DNA from: Erysipelotrichaceae bacterium
GTDB taxonomy: Bacteria; Bacillota_I; Bacilli_A; RFN20; CAG-826
Assembly (NCBI GenBank): GCA_015059065.1
Contig: SVBE01000005.1
Coordinates: 1 to 64,000 of the forward strand
DNA length: 64,000 nucleotides
Direction of reading: 5' to 3'
Shown: piece by piece, positions 8,968 to 16,492 of the stretch
Layout of the letters: each line of letters starts with the position of its first letter
Position numbering within the stretch: position 1 is the first letter of the stretch
The notes under the pieces: model-generated
Databases searched by the model: none
The model's input: the letters and a program-made list of their open reading frames with translations, nothing else
What the model was told of the DNA's origin: nothing
Made by a program: the position numbers and the translations under genes

Positions 8968-8976
8968 TGTTATAAT
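8968..8976 (+). promoter_or_regulatory. Extended -10 promoter for the structured RNA
   Basis: TGT-TATAAT predicts transcription starting near 8983-8985, just before the structured region. No ORF begins there, which supports an RNA gene or a long leader. Confidence 0.6.
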
Positions 8977-8983
8977 TTTATTG

Positions 8984-9332
8984 TTACATATATGCAGACT
9001 CCAAACGCGTCATAAGGTCGAAGAATGAAACACTTCTAGAGTAGACATAAACTTGGCTCAAAACGGGAAGAGGGCACCCATATATGGAACTGGTATGTCG
9101 TATGTGTTAGGGCATATCAATGTGGAAAGCACCGCCCAGTGTGAAATGAGCCCCCAAAGGAACAAACCCAATGCGGAATCCCAAAGGGCAAGATGTTCAT
9201 GCAAACGCTCCACACAATAGAAATATTGATCCTGAGGCCATCCAAGGAAGGATGTAACACCACAAGGTAGAACTGGTAGGGATATCAGAGGCTATCTTGA
9301 CAAAGGTGTTTTCATTTGGATGGCTTTTTATA
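8984..9332 (+). ncRNA. Highly structured RNA of unknown family, upstream of the DUF1016 gene
   Basis: About 350 nt without an ORF contain many long-range complementary segments. GGCTCA (9055) pairs with TGAGCC (9147). CAATA-GAAA-TATTG (9215-9228) is a GAAA-capped hairpin. GCCATCCAA (9237) pairs with TTGGATGGC (9316), which is followed by TTTTT and may form the 3' end. Inside that stem AACACC (9256) pairs with GGTGTT (9305), and CAAGGTAG (9263) with CTATCTTG (9292). Its GC content and purine-rich joins differ from the surrounding intergenic DNA. I find no RNase P core (GAGGAAAGUCC), tmRNA ends, SRP loop or group II domain V. It could be a trans-acting RNA, a cis-regulatory leader, or a remnant ribozyme. 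Confidence 0.6.
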
Positions 9333-9386
9333 TTTCTCCTTTTGTGAACACCTTAAAGTTCATTGTTCAAGATAGGAGGGAAAAAG

Positions 9387-10505
9387 ATGAACAAAGACTA
9401 TGACAATGCTGTTAAGGTCATTAAAACAGCAATTTTAAACAGCCAATTAGATGCACTAAAGTCCATCAATGAAAAACAATTGATTCTTTATTATGCAATT
9501 GGCAAGTACATTTCGCTTAACACCAGAAATGGGAAATGGGGAGAAAGTGTTATTGATGAGATAGGTAATCGATTGAACGCAGAACTTCCCGGTTTAAGAG
9601 GCTTTTCAAGCAGAAATTTGAGAAACATGAGGCAATTCTATGAAGAGTGGAAAATGCTAGAACATGTTAAAAATGATAATTTGGAAGACGCGTCTGCCAA
9701 AATACAAAATATAATTGATTGCTCTATCAACATTGAGTACATCAATAGTGTGTTTGATATTGATATTCATGATTTTTTATCATTGTCATTTTCTAATCAT
9801 ATGATTATTATTTCAAAAGTTAAGTCGATGGTTGAAAGATTATTTTATTTAAAGCAATGTATTTCTAATCGATATAGTTATCGTGAGTTGAAAATTGCTA
9901 TATCTAATGACGACTATCATCACCAAGGACAACTATCCAACAATTTTGAGAAAACTATATCAGACAATAGCAGAGTTATTAAGGCAATTAATTCTTTTAA
10001 AGATCAATATTTGCTAGATTATGTTAATGCTGAAGAGATTGATGTTAGAGATAAGATGGATGTCGATGAAAAAGTGATTGAAAATGGTATAGTTCATAAC
10101 ATTAAGAGATTTATTCTTACTTTCGGCAAAGATTTTGCTTTTATTGGGAACCAATATCATCTTGAAGTATTTGGAGAAGACCAATATGTAGATTTGTTGT
10201 TCTTCAATAGAGAACTTAATTGTTTGGTGGCGGTTGAGCTCAAAACTGGAAAATTCAAAACATCATATCTTGGGCAATTAAGCGGATATCTTGCCGTTCT
10301 AGATAAATGTGAAAGAAAAGAACACGAAAACCTGCCTATTGGAATAATATTGTGTAAAGATATGAATAAATCATTCGTCGATTTTGTGATTCGCGATTAC
10401 AATAGCCCAATGGGTGTTTCTACATATAAAGATATGTCAGATAAAGTGAAAGAGCACCTACCTAGTATTGAAGAGTTAACCAAACTCCTTGATTCAGATG
10501 ATTGA
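9387..10505 (+). CDS. DUF1016 / YhcG-type PD-(D/E)XK nuclease-like protein
   Basis: The 372-residue product has the N-terminal DUF1016 helical region ('LYYAIGKYISLNTRNGKWG' and 'RNLRNMRQFYEEW') and a C-terminal PD-(D/E)XK-like fold: 'GEDQYVDLLFFNRELNCLVAVELKTGKF' contains D (VDLL) and the E-x-K pair (ELK) expected of the metal-binding active site. Family members occur as stand-alone genes and next to restriction-modification systems; the biological target is not settled. I moved the start from the track's TTG (9363) to the ATG at 9387, which has AGGAGG 7 nt upstream. Codon choice (many ATA/ATT) differs from neighbours, suggesting acquisition. The leader can pair with the bases overlapping its ribosome site. 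Confidence 0.85.
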   Translation: MNKDYDNAVKVIKTAILNSQLDALKSINEKQLILYYAIGKYISLNTRNGKWGESVIDEIGNRLNAELPGLRGFSSRNLRNMRQFYEEWKMLEHVKNDNLEDASAKIQNIIDCSINIEYINSVFDIDIHDFLSLSFSNHMIIISKVKSMVERLFYLKQCISNRYSYRELKIAISNDDYHHQGQLSNNFEKTISDNSRVIKAINSFKDQYLLDYVNAEEIDVRDKMDVDEKVIENGIVHNIKRFILTFGKDFAFIGNQYHLEVFGEDQYVDLLFFNRELNCLVAVELKTGKFKTSYLGQLSGYLAVLDKCERKEHENLPIGIILCKDMNKSFVDFVIRDYNSPMGVSTYKDMSDKVKEHLPSIEELTKLLDSDD

Positions 10506-10507
10506 TA

Positions 10508-10543
10508 GAAAAAACTGGACTAAATTCTGTCCAGTTCTTCTTT
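10508..10543. terminator. Bidirectional terminator overlapping the end of the CobW-family gene
   Basis: AACTGGAC (10513) and GTCCAGTT (10529) form an 8-bp stem. On the minus strand six T follow; on the plus strand a T-rich stretch follows. The minus-strand gene's TAG stop at 10520-10522 lies inside the hairpin. Confidence 0.75.
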
Positions 10544-11767
10544 AATGCCTTCTTTATCGAGGTTTTGACCGATGAAGACTAATTTATTCAATTTGTCTTT
10601 CCATTTCTCATCCCAGTCATGGGCGAAGAATTCATCGTTGGCTAGCAAGGCTTTTATTTGTCGTGGTGTCAATGTTTCAGAATACCATTTACCGTTTTCC
10701 ATGAGCTTTCTTTGTTTGCCCGCGGATTCATAAACATATGACATCTTTTCATCATTAGAGAAATAGACAATGCCTTTGCTACGGATAATATTTCTACCAT
10801 TATTAGCGACCCAGTCTTCGAACTTATTTCTATCAAATGGTCTTCTGCGATAATAGACGAATGTATTGACGTTATATTCATCAGCAGTTCCTTCATCATC
10901 GTTTTGATCAACCCCATGTTCGTGATGGTGATGATGGTGGTGATGTTCATGTTCTTCGTGCTCGTGCTCATCATCGTCATCATCGTCATCGTCGTGATCG
11001 TGATGGTGTTCATCAGCGTCTTCTTCGTTATCCCAGGAATCGAATTCTCTAATCCAAGCAGCAGAAGAAGCAGCTTTTTCATATGAATATAAGTGGGTAT
11101 CAATAAGTTTATCGATATCGATATCGCAGTAATCAGTTTCGATGATTGTCGCGTTATCTTGCAAAGCAAGAATCACTTTCTTGATCTTTTCTAATTCATC
11201 TTTAGAGACTTCTGAACATTTGTTGAGAAGAACGATATCACAGAATTCGATTTGTTGGATGATGAGGTTTTCTAAATCCTCTTCTCCTCTTTCTGCAGAG
11301 CTTAAAGCATCTCCACATCCGAATTCATCTCTAAGTCTAAGAGCGTCAGTGACTGAGATAATCGCATCAAGAGTGTAGAACTTTGGAAGATTTTGTTTGT
11401 TGAATTCTTCTTCCATATATTGAATTGTTTGAGCGATTGGGACTGGTTCACAGATGCCGCTTGCTTCGATTAAGATGTGATCAAATTTTTGTGAATTGAC
11501 GATATCAGCGAGTTGGCTGATTAAGTCTGCTTTTAATGTGCAGCAGATACAGCCGTTTTGTAAGGCGACGAGGTTATCATCTTTAGAATTGACAACTCCG
11601 CCTTTTTGAATGAGTTCTGCGTCGATGTTGACTTCGCCTAGGTCATTGACGATAACTGCCATCTTATGACCTTTAGCATTTTTTAAGATATGGTTGATTA
11701 AAGTGGTCTTACCACTTCCGAGGTAACCGGTGATCAACGTAATAGGTACTGTTTTAAATTGTTCCAT
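10520..11767 (-). CDS. CobW/ZNG1-family GTPase with His/Asp-rich metal-binding insert
   Basis: The 415-residue protein has Walker A 'GYLGSGKTTLINH', the CobW metal motif 'GCICCTLK' (CxCC), a 'DHILIEASG' strand and 'LLNKCSE' as the NKxD-like element. After the G domain comes an insert of about 50 residues very rich in Asp and His (a run of eight His), then the CobW C-terminal domain ('FVYYRRRPFDRNKFEDWV'). These GTPases hand Zn, Co or other metals to target enzymes; the His-rich insert suggests zinc or nickel/cobalt handling. A GGAG precedes the ATG on the minus strand and a TACAAT at about 11791-11796 could be its -10. It is transcribed alone. Confidence 0.88.
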   Translation of the reverse strand: MEQFKTVPITLITGYLGSGKTTLINHILKNAKGHKMAVIVNDLGEVNIDAELIQKGGVVNSKDDNLVALQNGCICCTLKADLISQLADIVNSQKFDHILIEASGICEPVPIAQTIQYMEEEFNKQNLPKFYTLDAIISVTDALRLRDEFGCGDALSSAERGEEDLENLIIQQIEFCDIVLLNKCSEVSKDELEKIKKVILALQDNATIIETDYCDIDIDKLIDTHLYSYEKAASSAAWIREFDSWDNEEDADEHHHDHDDDDDDDDEHEHEEHEHHHHHHHHEHGVDQNDDEGTADEYNVNTFVYYRRRPFDRNKFEDWVANNGRNIIRSKGIVYFSNDEKMSYVYESAGKQRKLMENGKWYSETLTPRQIKALLANDEFFAHDWDEKWKDKLNKLVFIGQNLDKEGIKEELDRI

Positions 11768-11883
11768 AAGTTTTTTTCTCCACGAGGCATTGTATCACAA
11801 TGAAACGGTAAGTGTTATTCAAAAAACCTCAGATCGTAATTCTTTTTTTAAAAAAGAAGAAATCAAACCAACTCTTAGCAAAA

Positions 11884-11909
11884 AATACCAATAAATATGG
11901 TGTTTTTTT
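11884..11909 (+). terminator. Terminator-like hairpin upstream of the giant surface gene
   Basis: AATACCA and TGGTGTT form a stem (one G-U) around a 7-nt loop, followed by T7. No plus-strand gene is visible upstream of it, so it may be a remnant. Confidence 0.5.
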
Positions 11910-11923
11910 ATTTTATGTAGCTG

Positions 11924-11932
11924 TGCTATAAT
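11924..11932 (+). promoter_or_regulatory. Extended -10 promoter of the MBG/helical-repeat surface gene
   Basis: TGC-TATAAT, then six bases, then AT-AAAAAAA where an ATG would be expected. The geometry is the same as at 716-731. Confidence 0.6.
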
Positions 11933-11940
11933 TAAACGAT

Positions 11941-14900
11941 AAAAAAATTCATGGATTATTATTAGGGTCTGGACTACTGCTATCAGCGCTTGCTGGTGCT
12001 TTTTTCTTTTCCCCAAAGACTAATGCTTATCAAGAAGTAAAAGCGGACGCTGTTGATAGCTTTTATATCGGTGGACAAGAATTAACAACTGAAGCTCCTG
12101 TTGAATCAGGTGGTGGAAGTGCCACACTTGCTTTAACTGAAACAGAAGCAATCATCACCCTTGATAATTTTAAATATACTGGAGTAGGGAGTGAAATTGC
12201 GACTAGCAAATATGCCTCCTTTGGTTTTACTATTTATTCTACCCGAAACGTTAAAATTATCGTTAAAGGCGAGAATGAAATTAACAATACAATAGATAGT
12301 GCGGAAGGGTCTTCATACGGTATTTACTGTTACTTTCATAAAGGGGATGCCGCAGTGTATAACCGCGCGGATTTTGTTTCGTATGATGAAGAAAATATAC
12401 ATTCGTTGAAAGCCTGTGGAAGTGGTGCAGGCGTCAGTAATACTGCCGGCTTATATGCTTATTATGGAAAATTCCATTTTATGGGACCAGATTTATCATT
12501 TATTGGTGGAGATAATGCCGTTACTACAAGTGGCGGAATGATGTGTGATGGTTACCTTTCACTTTCTTTTGAATCAGGAAAAATAGTTGCTTATGGAGGC
12601 TCATCAGCCAAGAGTTCGTATGGAATTCTAACTAAAGGATCGACTACAATAACTGGCAACGATACAATTGTTGAATGTATAGCGGGCACCAGTGGAGATG
12701 GTTATGATTCAATTGGTTTTTCATCTCTAGATTCAGATGTGGGTGTTAGTGGTGGCTCAACAATTTTTAGTGGTAACACATATGGTATAACTCTTCGTAC
12801 TGACACTAGATTAGCTGTATCTGGCTCAGCAGACCTCACTTTATATGGCGGCACTTATGCGCTTTATGGTGGTACTCAGACTTTTAATGGTGGTTTAAGA
12901 AATACTATGCTCGGTTACACTTGGGACCAAGATAATAATAGAGTCGAACTTGATAAGCATGCTAACGAGTCAACATATTTGTCGGCAGACATTAAAAAGG
13001 TGTTTTTAGGTGAACTTGAATTTTCCGTTTCTGAGGAAGGTGAAGTGGAATATACAGGGTCAGCGATTCCTGTAGCCGATATTAAGCCAACTAAGTCGTC
13101 TTCTAATTATGATATTAAATATGGGCTAACTGATGGTGTATACGATTTAGATACATGCCCAACTTGTACAAATACTGGTGAGACAGCGACTGTTTATTAC
13201 AAAATCAGTGCAGAAAATTATCACGCGAAAAATGGGGCTACATCTGTAACTGGTTCTAGAACTATTGAAGTTGTTAAAGCAACTGGTAAAATCGATCAAG
13301 AAGCAGTGGGAGCGACTGATTTATCCTATGATGGAAGCACTCATGATTTATTAACAACTCTACCAACTGCGAAAGCTTTAGGTACTATTGAATATCGTGT
13401 TAATGATGCCGAGTCTTTTGAAACTACGGCTCCGACTGCCATAAATGCTGGTGATTATAAAATCGATTATAGAGTGCAAGCGGATGAAAATCACACTGCA
13501 TCTGATATTAAAACTTTGAATGTATCTATTGCAAAAGTAGCTGGTACAGTGGCTTCAGAAGCAGTGGTTGCGACTAATCTTGTCTATAACGGCAAATCTC
13601 AACACTTATTTTCAGTTGCTCCAACAGCGACTTTAAACGGCACAATTGAATATCGTATTAATGATGCTGAATTATTTACTACTAATGAACCTACTTCAAT
13701 TGATGCTGGTACTTTTAAAATTGAATATAGAGTTAAAGAAGATACTAATCACACCGCATCTGAACTTTATACAGTTAATGTATCAATGGCGAAAGCTACT
13801 AATTCTTACACTAGTGAGCCAAGAATCTTCTTTGATAATTACTATACTGGAGAAGAAAAACCTTTAGTGACTGAAGGTGCTGCATTTAGTGGAACAGTAT
13901 ATTATAAAGTCGATGATGGAGAATATAGCACTGTTATTCCAACGAGAACTGATGTTGGAAAATATGTCGTCTATTATAAAGTCGATGGTGGTAACAATTA
14001 TATGGATATCGAGGAGAGTTCGCTTAATGCAAGCATTTCTCCGGTTAATAAAAATAGTCTTATTAATTTAATTAAAACAGCGGAAGCTTATAGCGAAGAA
14101 ATTGCTGAAGAAGCTCCAAGTATCGCTACTGCATTAAACGAAGTAATCAGCGAAGCAATAGTGGTGAGAGACGAAGTCAATAAGACTAGTGTTGAAGTCA
14201 ATAGTTCTCGTTTATCACTTCAAAATGCGATCGATAATGCACAAGCTTCATTTGTGATGGCAAGAATCGATAAGATTCCAAATCCTGTCGTTTTAACAGA
14301 TGAATGCTATGCACTAATGACTAGCGCGAATGAAGCGTATCAAAAATTAAGCCAATCTGTAAAAACAAAAGTTACTAATTATTCATTATTAACTGGAGGT
14401 AATGTCAGATTTGTGAAACTCGCAATCGATAATATCGGTGAAGTGGTTTATAGCGAAGAATTTCAGGCGAAGATTGAAGCGGTTAGAGGCTACTATAATG
14501 CCATTAATGGCACAGAAAAATCTTTGATTACCAACTATTCAACTTTACAAGACGCTGAAAAAACATATGCAAAATTAAAAGAAGATTATACTGCCGCCAA
14601 TATAGTAATTGCTCTTATCGATGATATCGGTGACTATACTTATACCGATGCTTTCAAAACCAAGATTGCTAAAGTTAGAACATCTTTTGAGGCTTTAACA
14701 AGCGATCAAAAGGCCCTTGTTAGCAATGTTGAAGTTTTAGATAATGCCGAATTATTCTATAACCAAATTGAAAATGCGATTAAAAAGATCAATGCGATTG
14801 GTACAGTGAAGTATCCATCTAGTGAAAAAGCTATTTTAGATGCAAGAACTGCCTATGATGCATTAAGCGAGGAACAAAAAGCATTTGTGGATAATGCTGA

Positions 14901-15933
14901 AACATTAGAGAAAGACGAACTTTTCTTTAATCAGATCGATAATGCATTTGATTTAATCGATGCGATTGGCGAAGTCAAATATCCTGATAGTGAAAAAGCC
15001 ATTGCTGATGCAAAAGAAGCCTATGACGCACTAACTGATGAACAAAAGGACTTTGTCACAAATTATAACACTTTGATGGATGCAAGAACGTTCTATGACC
15101 AGATTGATACTACGTTTAAGAGAATTAACGCTATTGGTGAAGTCAAATATCCCGATAGTGAAAAAGCCATTGCGGATGCAAGAAGTTCTTATAACAATTT
15201 GGCAGACGCCCAAAAGGCTTTCGTGGATGAAGATACCTACAATATTCTTTTAAATGCTGAAGCCACTTATAAGAAAACCTCCGATGATCATAAAGAAGCC
15301 GATTCGGTCACTTCTTTGATTAAGAGAATTGGAAAAGTGGAATATACTACCCCTTGTAAAAATAGAATTAATAATGCGAGAGAAGCTTATGATGCTTTAA
15401 CTAATGATGCACAGAGAGGCTATGTTTCGAATTATGAAACATTAACAGCGGCTGAATCATTATACGCTAGCCTTAAAGTCAATTATGATGCGGCTAACGA
15501 AGTTGCTTCTCTTATCAATTCGATTGATGAAGTCAATTTAAACAATGACTGCAAAGCCAAGATTGAAGAGGCGAGAAACAAATATAACGCCTTAAACGAA
15601 GAACAAAAAGCCCTTGTTAAGCTCGACGTTTATGAAACCTTAGTAAATGCGGAAAACACTTATACTGGTTTAAATAATAACAGAAGGAATTGGACTATTG
15701 CCGGTGTCGGTGCGGCCGGTTTAGTTCTCGTTTTAGTCTTAATATACTCTTTATCCTTCTTTGTCTTTAATAAATGGGCTTTAGTTGATGGTGAAGTAAT
15801 CAGGGTTGTAAAGATTGGTAGGAAATATGGTGCGAACAAGATGTTAGCGATGCCATTTAAAGTAATATATTGTGAAAACGACATCATCTTTAAGAAAAAA
15901 GCAGACGCGATAAATAAGCAATCCGCTAAATAA
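11941..15933 (+). CDS. Giant surface protein: beta-solenoid, MBG-like repeats, helical repeats, C-terminal TM; start codon damaged
   Basis: The track begins at a GTG (12355), but the same frame is open back to a TAA at 11929 and encodes a signal peptide (KKIHGLLLGSGLLLSALAG). No ATG/GTG/TTG exists in that stretch. The sequence CGATAAAAAAATT would read ATG-AAA-AAA-ATT if one G were restored, so the start codon appears to have lost its G. The product (about 1330 aa) has an N-terminal beta-solenoid-like part rich in 'GG' turns, about three MBG-like Ig repeats ('...GTIEYR.ND.E.F.T..PT.I.AG...I.YRV..D.NHTAS'), then about eight alpha-helical repeats of 60-70 residues with 'AIGEVKYPDSEKAIADA' and 'YDALT.EQK.FV.N'. 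It ends in one membrane segment ('VGAAGLVLVLVLIYSL') and a basic cytoplasmic tail. It may be unexpressed, restarted at 12355 without a signal, or a base-call error. Confidence 0.7.
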   Translation, partial: KKIHGLLLGSGLLLSALAGAFFFSPKTNAYQEVKADAVDSFYIGGQELTTEAPVESGGGSATLALTETEAIITLDNFKYTGVGSEIATSKYASFGFTIYSTRNVKIIVKGENEINNTIDSAEGSSYGIYCYFHKGDAAVYNRADFVSYDEENIHSLKACGSGAGVSNTAGLYAYYGKFHFMGPDLSFIGGDNAVTTSGGMMCDGYLSLSFESGKIVAYGGSSAKSSYGILTKGSTTITGNDTIVECIAGTSGDGYDSIGFSSLDSDVGVSGGSTIFSGNTYGITLRTDTRLAVSGSADLTLYGGTYALYGGTQTFNGGLRNTMLGYTWDQDNNRVELDKHANESTYLSADIKKVFLGELEFSVSEEGEVEYTGSAIPVADIKPTKSSSNYDIKYGLTDGVYDLDTCPTCTNTGETATVYYKISAENYHAKNGATSVTGSRTIEVVKATGKIDQEAVGATDLSYDGSTHDLLTTLPTAKALGTIEYRVNDAESFETTAPTAINAGDYKIDYRVQADENHTASDIKTLNVSIAKVAGTVASEAVVATNLVYNGKSQHLFSVAPTATLNGTIEYRINDAELFTTNEPTSIDAGTFKIEYRVKEDTNHTASELYTVNVSMAKATNSYTSEPRIFFDNYYTGEEKPLVTEGAAFSGTVYYKVDDGEYSTVIPTRTDVGKYVVYYKVDGGNNYMDIEESSLNASISPVNKNSLINLIKTAEAYSEEIAEEAPSIATALNEVISEAIVVRDEVNKTSVEVNSSRLSLQNAIDNAQASFVMARIDKIPNPVVLTDECYALMTSANEAYQKLSQSVKTKVTNYSLLTGGNVRFVKLAIDNIGEVVYSEEFQAKIEAVRGYYNAINGTEKSLITNYSTLQDAEKTYAKLKEDYTAANIVIALIDDIGDYTYTDAFKTKIAKVRTSFEALTSDQKALVSNVEVLDNAELFYNQIENAIKKINAIGTVKYPSSEKAILDARTAYDALSEEQKAFVDNAETLEKDELFFNQIDNAFDLIDAIGEVKYPDSEKAIADAKEAYDALTDEQKDFVTNYNTLMDARTFYDQIDTTFKRINAIGEVKYPDSEKAIADARSSYNNLADAQKAFVDEDTYNILLNAEATYKKTSDDHKEADSVTSLIKRIGKVEYTTPCKNRINNAREAYDALTNDAQRGYVSNYETLTAAESLYASLKVNYDAANEVASLINSIDEVNLNNDCKAKIEEARNKYNALNEEQKALVKLDVYETLVNAENTYTGLNNNRRNWTIAGVGAAGLVLVLVLIYSLSFFVFNKWALVDGEVIRVVKIGRKYGANKMLAMPFKVIYCENDIIFKKKADAINKQSAK

Positions 15934-15945
15934 AGCACGATTTAA

Positions 15946-16068
15946 TCTTTATTCAACTACCGAGTAGGTTCGCGCGATGTCTTCCGTAAAGCTGATGCCG
16001 ACATGTATAAACATAAAAAAGAATTCTATAAAGAACATAATAATAGTAATGGACACGAACAGTTTTAA
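15946..16068 (+). pseudogene. C-terminal remnant of a GGDEF (diguanylate cyclase) gene
   Basis: A 40-codon open stretch after a TAA (15943) and ending in TAA at 16066 encodes 'RDVFRKADADMYKHKKEFY', which matches the final helix of GGDEF domains (the '..ADxAMYxxKK' ending). There is no catalytic GGDEF loop, no start codon in a sensible place and no ribosome site. It is too short for the ORF track. It lies only 12 bases past the end of the surface gene, so it marks a deletion or rearrangement boundary. Confidence 0.6.
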
Positions 16069-16088
16069 TTAGTAAACTAATTATTTTA

Positions 16089-16120
16089 AAACGCGTAGAG
16101 GTGCCTGCGCGTATTTTCTT
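16089..16120 (+). terminator. Terminator-like hairpin after the GGDEF remnant
   Basis: ACGCG and CGCGT pair around a 14-nt loop, followed by ATTTTCTT. Strength is modest. Confidence 0.4.
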
Positions 16121-16186
16121 CTTGCATACCCACACAAAAGCATATTATTATATGCAAGTAAATAAGTTCATAACGGAGGTTTAGTT

Positions 16187-16438
16187 ATGGCAAAAATCGT
16201 TAAGTTTTTACCAGGTTTATTTGCAGTGGCTGTTTTAGGCCTATCTGCTTGTGGTTCAAATGAACCCGCACCTAATACGACATCGGAATACACTCCGAGT
16301 ACTAGCAAGAGCGATCCAAAGAGCGAACCAACTTCTAGCAGCTCAATTGCTCCAATTAGCAGTGGAACATCTAATTCATCGAGTGAGCATCAACACACTT
16401 ATAGCGGTGAATGGACTTATGATGAAACTTATCACTAG
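16187..16438 (+). pseudogene. 5' part of the BspA-like lipoprotein gene, ended by an in-frame TAG
   Basis: An AACGGAGG ribosome site precedes the ATG. The 83 residues comprise a lipoprotein signal ending LGLSAC, a Ser/Pro/Thr-rich tether and the beginning of a His/Cys repeat ('HTYSGEWTYDETYH'). The TAG at 16436 is followed in the same frame by 'HEPTCGDTEE' and then the whole 2807-aa ORF at 16493. In related Firmicute repeats the residue here is Trp ('YHWHEPTC'), so TGG to TAG is a one-base change. As read, only this short lipopeptide would be made. The stop could be a real lesion, a suppressible or phase-variable site, or a sequence error. Confidence 0.7.
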
Positions 16439-16492
16439 CATGAACCAACATGCGGCGATACGGAAGAAGTCGCCGATAAAGCGGAACACATC

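Noticed and set aside
8984-9332. RNase P RNA, tmRNA, SRP RNA or group II intron
   Set aside because: Length would suit RNase P or tmRNA, but the GAGGAAAGUCC core, a tRNA-like CCA end and tag codons, the SRP GGAAGCAGC loop and a domain V hairpin are all absent.
10904-11086. Plus-strand ORF of 60 aa opposite the His-rich tract
   Set aside because: It is a shadow of repeated GAT/CAT codons in the CobW gene; no ribosome site and biased composition.
11819-11860. Zur box (ATCGTAAT half-site) for the CobW gene
   Set aside because: Only one half-site is present, without the inverted second half, and it lies well upstream of the likely promoter.
16436-16438. TAG read as an amino acid throughout the genome
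   Set aside because: TAG ends other intact genes here (for example at 2344, 8924, 24916), so genome-wide recoding is not supported.
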